Of a stretch of DNA of 64,000 nt, positions 33,702 to 42,525 are shown in pieces. Source of the DNA: Oscillospiraceae bacterium. GTDB lineage: Bacteria > Bacillota > Clostridia > Oscillospirales > Acutalibacteraceae. The stretch is taken from NCBI GenBank assembly GCA_025757685.1, contig CP107220.1:1922204-1986203 (forward strand). Direction: 5' to 3'. A program made the position numbers and the translations under genes. Under the pieces are notes generated by a model that had not been told where the DNA came from, ran no database searches, and was given only the letters and a program-made list of their open reading frames with translations. How positions within the stretch are numbered: position 1 is the stretch's first letter; the number at the start of each line of letters is the position of its first letter.

Positions 33702-34718
33702 TTAGCCCAACTCGGAGAAGTATTTGATGGTGCGAACCATCTGAGAGGTGTAGGAGTTCTCGTTATCATACCAAGAAACAACCTGAACCTCATAGGTGTC
33801 GTCAGCAACCTTCAGCACCATGGTCTGGGTAGCATCGAACAGAGAACCGTAACGCATACCCACGATGTCGGAGGATACGATCTCGTCGGTGTTGTAACCG
33901 AAGGACTCGGTAGTCTCAGCCTTCATAGCAGCGTTGATGGCCTCAACGGTCACTTCCTTGTCGGTCTTGATGACAGCGGTCAGGATGGTGGTGGAACCGG
34001 TGGGGGTGGGAACACGCTGTGCAGAGCCGATCAGCTTGCCGTTCAGCTCGGGGATAACCAGGCCAATAGCCTTAGCAGCACCGGTGCTGTTGGGAACGAT
34101 GTTCACGGCAGCAGCACGAGAACGACGCAGGTCGCCCTTTCTCTGCGGGCCGTCCAGAGTCATCTGGTCGCCGGTGTAAGCGTGGATGGTGCACATAATA
34201 CCGCTCTGGATGGGAGCAAAGTCGTTCAGGGCCTTTGCCATGGGAGCCAGGCAGTTGGTGGTGCAGGAAGCGGCGGAGATCACGGTGTCCTCAGCCTTCA
34301 GGGTCTCGTGGTTTACATTGTATACGATGGTGGGCAGATCGTTGCCTGCGGGAGCAGAAATAACAACCTTGCGGGCACCGGCCTTAATGTGAGCAGAAGC
34401 CTTCTCCTTGGAAGTGTAGAAACCGGTGCACTCCAGCACTACGTCTACCTTCAGCTCGCCCCAGGGCAGCTCAGAAGCGTCAGCCTTTGCATAAATCTTG
34501 ATCTCTTTGCCGTCTACGATGATGGAGTCATCGGTAGCGGACACGGTGTCAGCCAGTGCGTACTTGCCCTGAGAAGAATCGTACTTCAGCAGGTGAGCCA
34601 GCATTTTGGGAGAAGTCAGGTCGTTGATAGCAACCACTTCATAGCCTTCTGCGCCGAACATCTGACGGAAAGCCAGACGGCCGATACGGCCGAAACCATT
34701 GATAGCAACTCTTACCAT
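33702..34718 (-). CDS. gap: glyceraldehyde-3-phosphate dehydrogenase
   Basis: Glycolytic NAD-dependent GAPDH, 338 residues. The Rossmann start MVRVAINGFGRIGRLAFR, the catalytic Cys in SAASCTTNCLAP (about 155) and the HAYTGDQ motif with the active-site His near 180 are all intact. SD GGAGGT precedes the ATG. Codon choice is strongly biased, as expected for a highly expressed gene. pgk/tpi are not adjacent, so the gene is monocistronic. Confidence 0.97.
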   Translation of the reverse strand: MVRVAINGFGRIGRLAFRQMFGAEGYEVVAINDLTSPKMLAHLLKYDSSQGKYALADTVSATDDSIIVDGKEIKIYAKADASELPWGELKVDVVLECTGFYTSKEKASAHIKAGARKVVISAPAGNDLPTIVYNVNHETLKAEDTVISAASCTTNCLAPMAKALNDFAPIQSGIMCTIHAYTGDQMTLDGPQRKGDLRRSRAAAVNIVPNSTGAAKAIGLVIPELNGKLIGSAQRVPTPTGSTTILTAVIKTDKEVTVEAINAAMKAETTESFGYNTDEIVSSDIVGMRYGSLFDATQTMVLKVADDTYEVQVVSWYDNENSYTSQMVRTIKYFSELG

Positions 34719-34784
34719 TTGGAATTACCTCCGAAAAATATTTGAATTTACCCGGGCGCTATGCGCCCTTGTATTGCAGTCTTT

Positions 34785-34813
34785 ATTTTATACCGCTTTT
34801 GCCAAATAATCAA
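34785..34813 (-). promoter_or_regulatory. gap promoter
   Basis: Minus strand TTGATT (34813-34808), 17-bp spacer, TAAAAT (34790-34785). Confidence 0.6.
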
Positions 34814-34876
34814 GCGGAATTTCCACTTTTGTCAATGTTCACCAAAATTCAGCTTTCCAGCGGTGCTTTCTTGTGT

Positions 34877-34882
34877 TATAAT
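34877..34882 (+). promoter_or_regulatory. -10 box of the gene at 34959
   Basis: TATAAT at 34877-34882, with only a weak -35 (TTTCCA, 34854-34859) at 17 bp. Confidence 0.5.
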
Positions 34883-34958
34883 GATTTGCAGCGGGCGGTT
34901 GCGTCGGGTGTTGCAGCAGGAGCAAGCCCACCGCCGTACAATAGAAAGGGAACCTACT

Positions 34959-35435
34959 ATGAAAAGATTAAACATTAACAAATACTACAGGTACTGCTCC
35001 TACAGCTTAGATGCGCAAGAAGCGAATCAGCAGCACTATTGGTTCGACATGAAACACTTCAAGATGATCGATCACAGAGGTCCGTGCGATATGTATGATG
35101 ATAATCCGGATATTATCCCATTTCCTCATTTTATTCCAGAATCTCGATACAAAGATTTAATGCGGGCTTTGAACAATCCGCAGGTAACCGAGTTTTTTAA
35201 TGCGGCTAAGGATGAAGAAGATGTGTATTTTCGCTATCGTGTGTTTATTGATCGAAATGGTTTGTCATTTACTGAGCAATATAGGTTGAATCAAGATAAA
35301 GCAATTACCTTGATGAAATGGTGCAACGATCATGATATACCGTATAAATACCGCTCTGAAGCTCGCGGAACATATCTACAGTACGATTATGATGATCTGG
35401 AGGGTGAAATCTGGCAAATTCCGGATATGGAATGA
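34959..35435 (+). CDS. hypothetical protein, UPF0158-like in outline
   Basis: A 158-residue acidic, soluble protein starting at ATG 34959 with SD AAAGGGA. It has a short first part (KYYRYCSYSLD...FDMKHFKMID), then IPFPHFIPESRYKDLMRALNNPQVTEFFNAAKDEEDVYFRYR and MKWCNDHDI. The order of these elements recalls the UPF0158 family (IPxPxxxxxxxYxxMxxF...WC), but similarity is too weak to be sure. It has no signal peptide or membrane segment. Composition is AT-richer than neighbouring core genes. Function unknown. Confidence 0.6.
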   Translation: MKRLNINKYYRYCSYSLDAQEANQQHYWFDMKHFKMIDHRGPCDMYDDNPDIIPFPHFIPESRYKDLMRALNNPQVTEFFNAAKDEEDVYFRYRVFIDRNGLSFTEQYRLNQDKAITLMKWCNDHDIPYKYRSEARGTYLQYDYDDLEGEIWQIPDME

Positions 35436-35534
35436 ACAGGGAACGGTTCCTTGTCCTAAGACAGGGCGCTGCCCTTGTACCCATGGGGCAGATCCCCTTT
35501 ACTACACAATAGAAACTTAACCGGAGGCGACGGT

Positions 35535-36071
35535 ATGTACAAACCGATTTCTACCTATACCGGGCGGCATTTTGACCCGTACCACGCGGTGGCGGCGGAT
35601 CTGGATGTGCGGGATATTGCCCACGCCCAGTCTTTGATGACCCGCGCCAACGGCCATTTCCCGGCATTTTACTCCGTTGGGCAGCACTCTTTGGCTTGCG
35701 CCCGAGAGGCGCTGGTGCGGGGTGAAGCGAACCAAACGGCACTGTTTTGCCTGCTCCATGACGGCGCAGAGGCGTATATGAGCGATGTGACCCGGCCGGT
35801 GAAGGCCCGGCTGCCGGAATTCGTCCGGGCAGAGGAACGGCTGCTGGCGCTGCTGTTTGACACCTTGGTAGAGGCTCGGCCTACTCCGGTGCAATGGCAG
35901 ACGGTCACGGAGATCGACAACGCCATGCTGTCGGCGGAATTTTTGCATTTTACCGGCGAGGTGATCCCCACGAATGCCCCGCCCTTGCAACGCACCCCGG
36001 ATTGGACGCAGCTGCCCTTTGATCGGGTGGAGCAGGATTTTCTCCATTTGTACGCCCGCCTGCGCGGCTGA
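35535..36071 (+). CDS. HD-domain phosphohydrolase
   Basis: A 178-residue HD-superfamily metal-dependent phosphohydrolase. Metal ligands are seen as H in VGQHSLACA (about 48), the HD pair in CLLHDGAEAYMSDVTRPVK (about 76-94) and a distal D in EIDNAMLSAEF (about 137). The EAYxxDVxxPxK extension is shared with YfbR-like 5'-nucleotidases and with phage-type HD hydrolases, so a nucleotide substrate is plausible but unproven. Start ATG 35535 has SD GGAGG. A terminator follows. Confidence 0.82.
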   Translation: MYKPISTYTGRHFDPYHAVAADLDVRDIAHAQSLMTRANGHFPAFYSVGQHSLACAREALVRGEANQTALFCLLHDGAEAYMSDVTRPVKARLPEFVRAEERLLALLFDTLVEARPTPVQWQTVTEIDNAMLSAEFLHFTGEVIPTNAPPLQRTPDWTQLPFDRVEQDFLHLYARLRG

Positions 36072-36110
36072 AAAGGCGCGCTTTCGGTAATACATAATAT
36101 AACAGGAAAA

Positions 36111-36146
36111 AAGGAGCAATTCCATTGTTGGATTGCTCCTTTTTGT
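36111..36146 (+). terminator. terminator after the HD-domain gene
   Basis: GGAGCAAT/ATTGCTCC stem with an inner TCC/GG extension and TTTTT tail. Confidence 0.8.
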
Positions 36147-36377
36147 AGATGAATGTGCCTTATCGCAGGGCGCGGAGGCGGGGATCGGTGCGTACTGTCG
36201 GCTTGATCTTGTCGCCAAACTGGCGCCGCCGGGGCGTACCGGTCCAAATTCGCCTTGGCCGCACGGCGGGGGGGAATAAGATAGAACGCAAGGCCTTGAT
36301 GAAATCGGGCACAAGCGGCCGGATGTGGGCATCCGGCCCTACATTTTTGTAAATGATAATCTTGTAGGGTGCGATGA
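36147..36377. other. degenerate intergenic stretch
   Basis: No intact gene. On the minus strand a frame ends in FGDKIKPTVRTDPRLRALR-stop at 36160, just before a T-rich hairpin, and may be the tail of a lost gene. A TAGGG-type hairpin (minus strand GTAGGGCCGGATGCCCACATCCGGCC) covers about 36313-36343. Confidence 0.4.
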
Positions 36378-36464
36378 GTGAATTGCACGCAGTGCAAGAG
36401 ACACGAGGCTCCAAATGCGTTAGCATTTGGGAGAAACAGTCCGGGGGACTTTTCGTAGCGAGTG
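36378..36464. repeat. 88-bp three-hairpin repeat, copy 3
   Basis: Identical to copy 1 except that one G is lost from hairpin 3 (GGACTTTT instead of GGACTGTTT). It lies between the two arms of an 8-bp inverted repeat, GGTGCGAT (36368-36375) and ATCGCACC (36469-36476). Confidence 0.92.
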
Positions 36465-36497
36465 CAGTATCGCACCGCCGATCCGTCAGCCTGTATC

Positions 36498-36580
36498 GCA
36501 GTGCGGGCGGCAGATTGCCGCCCCTACGAAGACGCTATTGTAACCGGTTGACCGTAGGGGCGGATAGTATCCGCCCGCCG
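36498..36580. repeat. pair of short TAGGG-type hairpins
   Basis: GGGCGGCAGATTGCCGCCCCTACG (inverted orientation), followed by GTAGGGGCGGATAGTATCCGCCC. The remainder up to 36600 shows no gene. Confidence 0.6.
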
Positions 36581-36614
36581 TATTGCGCCAAACCGCCCGC
36601 GCAAATCACAACAA

Positions 36615-36648
36615 CACAAAAAAGCACCGTTCGTTGGAACGGTGCTTT
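36615..36648 (-). terminator. terminator after the GH25 operon
   Basis: AAAGCACCGTTC/GAACGGTGCTTT stem; minus-strand T run at 36623-36615. Confidence 0.85.
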
Positions 36649-36669
36649 GTGCTTATTTTTCTATTGTGC

Positions 36670-38472
36670 TCACTTGACCCGCACGGCGCGAGCAGCGGTG
36701 TAGCTGCCGTAGTAGCGGGTGTTGCCTACGGTAGTGTAGGGGCGCAGGCGCACATAATAGGTGCGGCCGCCCTTGGCGGTTTTAATATTTCCGGTGGCCT
36801 TGCCGCTGCTTACATACAGGGTCTTTTTGTCGCCGGAAAAGTTCTTCTTGGTGGAGTATTGCACTGCGTAGCCGTTGCATTTCACTTTGTTCCAGTGCAC
36901 GGTAATCTGCTGCTTTTTGGCGGATTTGGCGGCGGTGCATTTGGTGGCAGTGGGGCGGGTGGTGGTCGCCAGTTGGGTGCCCTTGGCGCCTTCCTTGGTC
37001 TTGGAGTCTACCGTGTAGGGCGCCACATAAAAGTAGTATTTGGTGCCCGGCTTGGCGCCGCTGCCCTTGAACACAAAGCTGCGGGCGGTGGTGGTGGCCA
37101 AGCGCTTTGTCTGCTTCTTGGCGGCAATATATTGGTACACCACATAGCCGTCGGCGCCGGGCTTTTTGTTCCACTCCAGGGTAATGGAGCCGGTGGCGGT
37201 CTTTTGCGTTTTCAGCCCGGTGACGGTGCCCGGCAGGGCGTGCTTGGCGTTCACCTTGGAATAGGGACCCCGGTAAGCGGTGTTGCCCCGATAAGCCGCC
37301 ACCTGCACCTCGTACAGCTGGGTGTCTGTTAAATCGGTCAGATCCACTCGGGTGGTGCTTACTGCCTTGTCAAAGCCTTTGCCGGTGGTGCGGTTGATGA
37401 CCTTCACCAAGTAGGCGTTGGCGCCGGGGGTGGCGTTCCAAATGTAGGTGAGCCGTGTTTTGCTGCGGCTCTCCAGGGTCAGACCGGTGACCTTGGCAGG
37501 CAGAATCTTAAAGCGATAGTACCACCGCCGCCCGGTGTAAGTACCCAGCCCCTGGGCGGTAATGGTGGCCATGCCCACCGCTTTGTTATTGATATAGGTC
37601 AGGGTGTAATCCTTGTCCGCTTTCAGCGGTTGGCCGTCCTCGCCGGTGACGGTGGGGGCGGGCGTGATGGCTTTGCCGGTGTAGGTCTTGCTTTTCAGCA
37701 GGGTGGCAGAGCCGGGCAAACTGTTTTTATTGCCATACAGAAAGTCCATATCCGTGTGGCCGTTGACCCCGGCCACTTTGCCGTTGTCTGCGTACTGCCA
37801 CATCAGGTAATCGCCGTCGTACTTGCAGGTTTTGGAGCCGTATTCCGCCACCCATAGGGCGTAGCGGCCCCGGGTTTCCTTCTCAATGTAGTCCAGCAGT
37901 GGGCTGCGGCTCATATACAGCCCCGGGGTGTGCCCGGCAGCGGCAATGATGCTGCAAAAGTGCTCTACCAGCTGGGTGCAAAAGGCCTTGCCCTTGTTCA
38001 GCTGGCTGCTCTCCTCTAAGTCATAAAACACCGGCAGATCCAGGGTGCGGCTGCCCAGCACTTGCAGGCACAGGCGCGCCTCTTTTTCCACATCCGCCAC
38101 GCTCTTGGCATAAGAATACCAGTAAATACCCACCGGCAGCCCGGCGGCAGTGGCGTTCTTAAAGTTGGTGGCAAAGTAGGCGTCCTCCTGGCTGGCGTTC
38201 TTGCCGTACCCGGCGCGTAGAATGGCAAAGTCAATGCCGTCGTTCTTTATCTTTTTCCAGTTCACCTTTTCTTGCCAAGCGGAAATGTCTACACCGTTTA
38301 GCACCTCCAGCTTGTTAAATCGGGCGTTGTGGGTGTAGCTTTTGCCGGTGTATTTGGATCTCATGGTGGCGGCTTGGGCTGCGCCCGCCGTAGGCAGCAG
38401 CGCCGTTAAGGCCACCAGCACCGCCAGCAGTACGGCGGTGACAGAAAACAATCGTTTTTTTGCTTTTTGCAT
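36670..38472 (-). CDS. secreted GH25 muramidase with Ig-like and fibronectin III-type repeats
   Basis: A 600-residue exported peptidoglycan hydrolase. The signal peptide ends near residue 35 (TAGAAQAA). The GH25 domain covers about 58-250, with NGVDISAWQ, FAILRAGYG, the catalytic PVFYDLEES and the WQYADNGKVAG..TDMDFLYG end. Then comes a YTGKAITPAPTVT-type Ig-like repeat (about 265-335) and three FN3-like modules up to the C-terminus, rich in K/T/Y. It probably remodels or attacks cell wall. Its start codon overlaps the stop of the second GH25 gene by one base (TAATG), so it is translated second in that operon. Confidence 0.92.
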   Translation of the reverse strand: MQKAKKRLFSVTAVLLAVLVALTALLPTAGAAQAATMRSKYTGKSYTHNARFNKLEVLNGVDISAWQEKVNWKKIKNDGIDFAILRAGYGKNASQEDAYFATNFKNATAAGLPVGIYWYSYAKSVADVEKEARLCLQVLGSRTLDLPVFYDLEESSQLNKGKAFCTQLVEHFCSIIAAAGHTPGLYMSRSPLLDYIEKETRGRYALWVAEYGSKTCKYDGDYLMWQYADNGKVAGVNGHTDMDFLYGNKNSLPGSATLLKSKTYTGKAITPAPTVTGEDGQPLKADKDYTLTYINNKAVGMATITAQGLGTYTGRRWYYRFKILPAKVTGLTLESRSKTRLTYIWNATPGANAYLVKVINRTTGKGFDKAVSTTRVDLTDLTDTQLYEVQVAAYRGNTAYRGPYSKVNAKHALPGTVTGLKTQKTATGSITLEWNKKPGADGYVVYQYIAAKKQTKRLATTTARSFVFKGSGAKPGTKYYFYVAPYTVDSKTKEGAKGTQLATTTRPTATKCTAAKSAKKQQITVHWNKVKCNGYAVQYSTKKNFSGDKKTLYVSSGKATGNIKTAKGGRTYYVRLRPYTTVGNTRYYGSYTAARAVRVK

Positions 38473-39371
38473 TAGGAACCTCCCAGATACCAGCGGTTTA
38501 GGTCAATGTACTTGCTGCCGTTGCCTTTGATCTTACCGGTTTTGGAATATTGCCAAATATCAAAATCCCCGGTGTAGGTGACGGCACTGTTGTAGTCCGC
38601 CACCCAGCGCAGAGTGCCCTTGGGCAGGGAGGCGGCGTCGAATTTAGAAATGTAAAAGTGTGAGTTGGCGTACACCCCGGCGGTGTAGCCGTCGGCGGTT
38701 ACGGTGTCACAAAAGGCGGTGAGCAGCCGGGTGGTGTCCTTTTTGCTCACATTGGCGTCATACAGCCGACCGGCGTGCTCTCCGGCGGCGTTGTAGCCGT
38801 ATTCATAGTCTATGATCAGCGGCAGCTCCACTTTGGCAAAGCGCACGGCTTCCAGCACAAAGCGGGCTTCCTCTTGGGCTTCTTTCTCCGTGGTGGCTTG
38901 AGAGAAGAAATATACACCCACCGGTACCCCGGCCTTGCGGGCAGCTTTTAAGTTCTCTTTTGCCATTTTGTCTGCATGGAGCGCACCGTCGTTGTAGCCT
39001 CGATAGCCTACCCGGATAAAGGCAAATTTGGCGCTTTTTGCCAGGGTAGTCCAGTCCACGGTGCCGTTGTGCTCGGAGATGTCTACCCCCTCCACAAAGG
39101 GGGCGTCGGTGCCAAAGTCATAGGTTACCCGCTGATGGCGGTTCCCCAGTGCCAGCACGGTGGCAGCCAGCGCACCCACGATCACCAGCGCCAGCGCCGC
39201 CTGCACCCACCGGTTGGCAAACAGAGATTGGCCGTTGGTTTTGCGCCGCCCCTTGCGCCGGGCGGTGCCGGTGGGCTTTTTGCGGGTGGCTTTTTTACGG
39301 GTGCTTGTCCGCCGTGAGGTTGATCGACTGCGGGTATTCTTTTTTGCAGGTTTTTTTCGTTCGTTTGCCAT
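38472..39371 (-). CDS. membrane-anchored GH25 muramidase
   Basis: A 299-residue muramidase. The first 45 residues are extremely basic (K/R/S/T repeats such as TRKKATRKKPTG), followed by one transmembrane helix (about 53-72, ALALVIVGALAATVLALG), a type II signal anchor. The GH25 domain fills 90-299, with EGVDISEHNGTVDW, FAFIRVGYRGYN, the catalytic LPLIIDYEYGYN and DLNRWYLG. It is the first gene of a two-gene operon with a second, secreted GH25 enzyme. Confidence 0.9.
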   Translation of the reverse strand: MANERKKPAKKNTRSRSTSRRTSTRKKATRKKPTGTARRKGRRKTNGQSLFANRWVQAALALVIVGALAATVLALGNRHQRVTYDFGTDAPFVEGVDISEHNGTVDWTTLAKSAKFAFIRVGYRGYNDGALHADKMAKENLKAARKAGVPVGVYFFSQATTEKEAQEEARFVLEAVRFAKVELPLIIDYEYGYNAAGEHAGRLYDANVSKKDTTRLLTAFCDTVTADGYTAGVYANSHFYISKFDAASLPKGTLRWVADYNSAVTYTGDFDIWQYSKTGKIKGNGSKYIDLNRWYLGGS

Positions 39372-39406
39372 GCTTTGCTCCGCTTTACCTGTAAATGATC
39401 CTTTTA

Positions 39407-39435
39407 ATAGTAATACAAAGCAGGGAGCGGGTCAA
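39407..39435 (-). promoter_or_regulatory. GH25 operon promoter
   Basis: Minus strand TTGACC (39435-39430), 17-bp spacer, TACTAT (39412-39407). Confidence 0.65.
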
Positions 39436-39500
39436 GGGCAGCAGGCCAAAATTTACAATTCCCCCGGTATTCCACTGTTGTGGTAATTTAAAGCGCTTTC

Positions 39501-39529
39501 TTGACAAGTGATTCCGGGCAGTATAATAT
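39501..39529 (+). promoter_or_regulatory. DAHP synthase promoter
   Basis: TTGACA (39501-39506) with overlapping -10 candidates TATAAT (15-bp spacer, 39522-39527) and TAATAT (17 bp, 39524-39529). Confidence 0.75.
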
Positions 39530-39564
39530 AATAGGCATCACAGTATAGAAATCAGGTAAAGCCC

Positions 39565-40614
39565 ATGCAGAATTTTGATAAAATGGATCATATGCACTTT
39601 ATTCGCAAGCTGCCCATTCCTCAGGAGCTGAAAAAAGAGATGCCCCTGACTCCGGAGCTGGCTGCCTACAAGGACAAGCGGGATCAGGAGATCGCCGCCA
39701 TTATCCGCAGCGAGAGCGACAAGCTGCTGTTGGTGATCGGCCCTTGCTCGGCGGATCGGGAGGATGCGGTGATTGACTATATCCACCGCCTGGCAGAGGT
39801 GCAAAAGCAGGTGGCGGACAAAATCTTGATCGTTCCCCGCATTTATACCGGCAAGCCCCGCACCACCGGCGCCGGGTATAAGGGTATGCTCCACCAGCCG
39901 GACCCGGGTAAAAAGCCGGATATGTACGAGGGTATTCGCGCCATTCGCCATATTCACCTGCGTGCCTTGCAGGAGACCGGGCTGTCTTGTGCAGACGAGA
40001 TGCTGTACCCGGAGAATCACCGGTATTTAAGCGACCTGCTGAGCTATGTGGCCGTCGGTGCCCGCAGCGTAGAGAACCAGGAGCACCGGCTGATCTCCAG
40101 TGGACTGGATATTCCTGTGGGTATGAAGAATCCCATGAGCGGGGATCTGTCTGTGATGATCAATGCCATTAAGGCCGCCCACGGCGACCATTCCTTTATT
40201 TATCGCGGCTGGGAGGTAGAGAGCCAGGGCAACCCCTTGTCCCACGCCATTTTGCGGGGCAGTGTGGACCGCCACGGCATCAACCACGCCAATTATCATT
40301 ACGAGAATTTGCGTATTCTCCACGATCTGTATGTGGAGAGCGGCATTGCCAACCCGGCGGTGCTTATTGACACCAACCACTCCAATTCCTCCAAGCAGTA
40401 CCTGCAACAGGTGCGTATTGCCAATGAGGTGCTTCACTCCATGCGCCACTCGGCGGATATTCGCCGGCTGGTGAAGGGCTTTATGATTGAGTCTTACATT
40501 GAGGACGGCGCCCAAAAGTGGGAGGACGGCATTTACGGCAAGTCCATCACCGACCCCTGTCTGGGTTGGGACAAGACCCGGGACCTGATTTTCTCCTTGG
40601 CGGATCAGTTGTAA
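39565..40614 (+). CDS. aroF: 3-deoxy-7-phosphoheptulonate synthase (class I, AroF/G/H type)
   Basis: First enzyme of the shikimate pathway, condensing PEP and erythrose-4-phosphate. The 349-residue protein has the class I layout of E. coli AroG: LLVIGPCSADREDAV near 56 (metal Cys), PRIYTGKPRTTGAGYKGMLHQP near 92, and the late metal/substrate ligands in DTNHSNSSKQ (about 270) and SYIEDGAQ (about 310). The N-terminal extension that carries feedback sites in AroG is present but divergent, so its effector cannot be predicted. SD is weak (AGGTAAAG). A terminator follows. Confidence 0.93.
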   Translation: MQNFDKMDHMHFIRKLPIPQELKKEMPLTPELAAYKDKRDQEIAAIIRSESDKLLLVIGPCSADREDAVIDYIHRLAEVQKQVADKILIVPRIYTGKPRTTGAGYKGMLHQPDPGKKPDMYEGIRAIRHIHLRALQETGLSCADEMLYPENHRYLSDLLSYVAVGARSVENQEHRLISSGLDIPVGMKNPMSGDLSVMINAIKAAHGDHSFIYRGWEVESQGNPLSHAILRGSVDRHGINHANYHYENLRILHDLYVESGIANPAVLIDTNHSNSSKQYLQQVRIANEVLHSMRHSADIRRLVKGFMIESYIEDGAQKWEDGIYGKSITDPCLGWDKTRDLIFSLADQL

Positions 40615-40629
40615 ACGAAAATCAAAATG

Positions 40630-40661
40630 AGCGCCACTCGGTCAACGAGTGGCGCTTTTTT
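40630..40661 (+). terminator. terminator after DAHP synthase
   Basis: GCGCCACTCG/CGAGTGGCGC stem, GTCAA loop, T run overlapping the stop of the opposing gene. Confidence 0.9.
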
Positions 40662-42504
40662 ACAGATATGGTACGCACTTTTGAATTTGTTCCCAGAGCA
40701 AGTCGTCGATATCCGGATAACGCGTGTTCATTGGGTGAATACCGTGAATGACCGGTACGGTATAGCCTTGGGATAACAGTTTGGTTTTCTGTGGTGTGTA
40801 CCATTCACGATTGTATCGATCGGTTTCATCTACTCGTCCTTGCAGTGCGCAAATCATTTTGATCTCGTCATCATTGGCTGCGGCAGCGTTACTCTCATAT
40901 TTCCGAATAATCTCATCAAGATAATTCTTGGTGATGTGTTTATAGTCAGAGAATTTTGCGTCTAAGATAATATATGTTCGCTTTGTGTTTCCTGCTTGAG
41001 ACAGCTGAAGAATGAAGTCGGGAGTCCAGTGAGAACTTTCGGAATTTGTTCGAAATAGAGATAAGCCATTCTCAAAGCCTTTGCTACTAACAACGGGCTG
41101 ATAATAGAATGTGATTGAAATATTATCTTTGCGTAGATAGTATGTGTTCGGGACATCTATTTCATTCGAGTATAGATTCTTGTTTGCCAAAGAGTAGGGG
41201 AAACGATTGCTGGGCTGATATTCCTTGAATTCATGCTTGATCAACATATCAAGCAAACGCAGTAGGCAGTAGTATTCAAACAGCTTGTCCAAGGTCTTGA
41301 TCCGTAGAAGTAGATCATCTTGCTCAATGGCGATTTCTCCGAACTTGAACCACTTTACAGTAAGACTATAAATGTCTCGATAGGTTTTCACCTCCTGGAA
41401 CAGCTTGGTCATTCTGGGTTGGCGGCGCAAAGGGGACACCTCATCTGCTTTGATTTCAAAAAAAGCGGCATATTGACGGTACAGCTGTTCTAATTTTTTT
41501 TGATAATCTTCCAGTTTTCTACACCATTCTTGTGAAAGAGTGATGTGTTGGTTTTTGATGAGAAGTATGCAGGAGGTATAACCGGCAGGTATTTTGATTG
41601 CTGCGCAATCTTGCCTTTCCTGATCAATGTTTCTTCTAAATTTGTCTAGAGTATCTTGGCTTTTTTTCAATACCGCACGAATAAAGCACAGAAGCACTCG
41701 ATTTTCGTACACATCAAAGGATTTTTTACTGACTTCAGACTGGATTTGACAAGGCAGATAAAACTGCTGATCGTATTGAATTCCGGTTTGTTGTTGCACA
41801 GGATACAGCTGATCTGCATTTTGCATAAGCCAGTTAAAACTGTCCGTATTGATATGGGTCGCTTTTTCGTAGGACACCTGCGTGTTTGTGTGCAGGATCT
41901 TATGTTTAGCGGAATGGCGGAAGAAGGGCAAATCTTCTTGGAGAACCTTGGTGATTCTTCCGACGAGTTGAACATAAGAACAGAGCGATCTGTAATCACA
42001 CTTATGCCATTGTCCTCTGAATAGACCATATTTTTCGTCTTTTTGCGGTGGAAAAATTAGTTGTTCGGACGGCGAAAAATCCTGTTGCAGAAGTGTTTTT
42101 ACAATACTGTCGATATTTTCCTTATCTTCTTCGCTTTTACTGAAACACAACAGATAGGGTGTAAAATAGGTTGCGGTTGAGCCATTTGTGAAAGTAATTT
42201 CAAAGGAGAGATAAGCTAAGTCATAAAGTAGTAAAAACGTTTGCTTTCTCTTGTGATTGAAAAATATAATTTTGTGGCTATTTATTTCAGTTTCTCCAGA
42301 GCTTTCAGGGACAATTTCATTTTCATTTACACACAGCGATATTTTAATGATTGGCTCGGAAAAATCTGTCAGTTCAATTCCGTACCACCCATTTTCCTTT
42401 ACACACGAACAATCAGCAAAATCGACGGAGGCTGTATCCGGTAATTGTTCACTAAGCTCTAAATCGATACTTGTGTTGTCAGCACATAATAGCTTGACTT
42501 TCAA
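40660..42504 (-). CDS. McrC-like DUF2357/PD-(D/E)XK nuclease subunit
   Basis: A 614-residue nuclease subunit of an McrBC-type type IV restriction module. The first half is a beta-rich DUF2357-like region; the C-terminal half keeps a PD-(D/E)XK core, visible as WTPDFILQL and then YIILDAKFSDYKH (about 505-530). Helical segments rich in Q/K between 270 and 400 (YEKKLEQLYRQYAAFFEIKAD) may mediate assembly with McrB. The start is TTG at 42504 with GGTGG about nine bases upstream, 21 bp after the mcrB-like stop. The whole pair is noticeably AT-richer than aroF and cstA on either side, indicating acquisition. Confidence 0.82.
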   Translation of the reverse strand: MKVKLLCADNTSIDLELSEQLPDTASVDFADCSCVKENGWYGIELTDFSEPIIKISLCVNENEIVPESSGETEINSHKIIFFNHKRKQTFLLLYDLAYLSFEITFTNGSTATYFTPYLLCFSKSEEDKENIDSIVKTLLQQDFSPSEQLIFPPQKDEKYGLFRGQWHKCDYRSLCSYVQLVGRITKVLQEDLPFFRHSAKHKILHTNTQVSYEKATHINTDSFNWLMQNADQLYPVQQQTGIQYDQQFYLPCQIQSEVSKKSFDVYENRVLLCFIRAVLKKSQDTLDKFRRNIDQERQDCAAIKIPAGYTSCILLIKNQHITLSQEWCRKLEDYQKKLEQLYRQYAAFFEIKADEVSPLRRQPRMTKLFQEVKTYRDIYSLTVKWFKFGEIAIEQDDLLLRIKTLDKLFEYYCLLRLLDMLIKHEFKEYQPSNRFPYSLANKNLYSNEIDVPNTYYLRKDNISITFYYQPVVSSKGFENGLSLFRTNSESSHWTPDFILQLSQAGNTKRTYIILDAKFSDYKHITKNYLDEIIRKYESNAAAANDDEIKMICALQGRVDETDRYNREWYTPQKTKLLSQGYTVPVIHGIHPMNTRYPDIDDLLWEQIQKCVPYL

Positions 42505-42525
42505 GGAAATCGGCCACCTTTCCCG

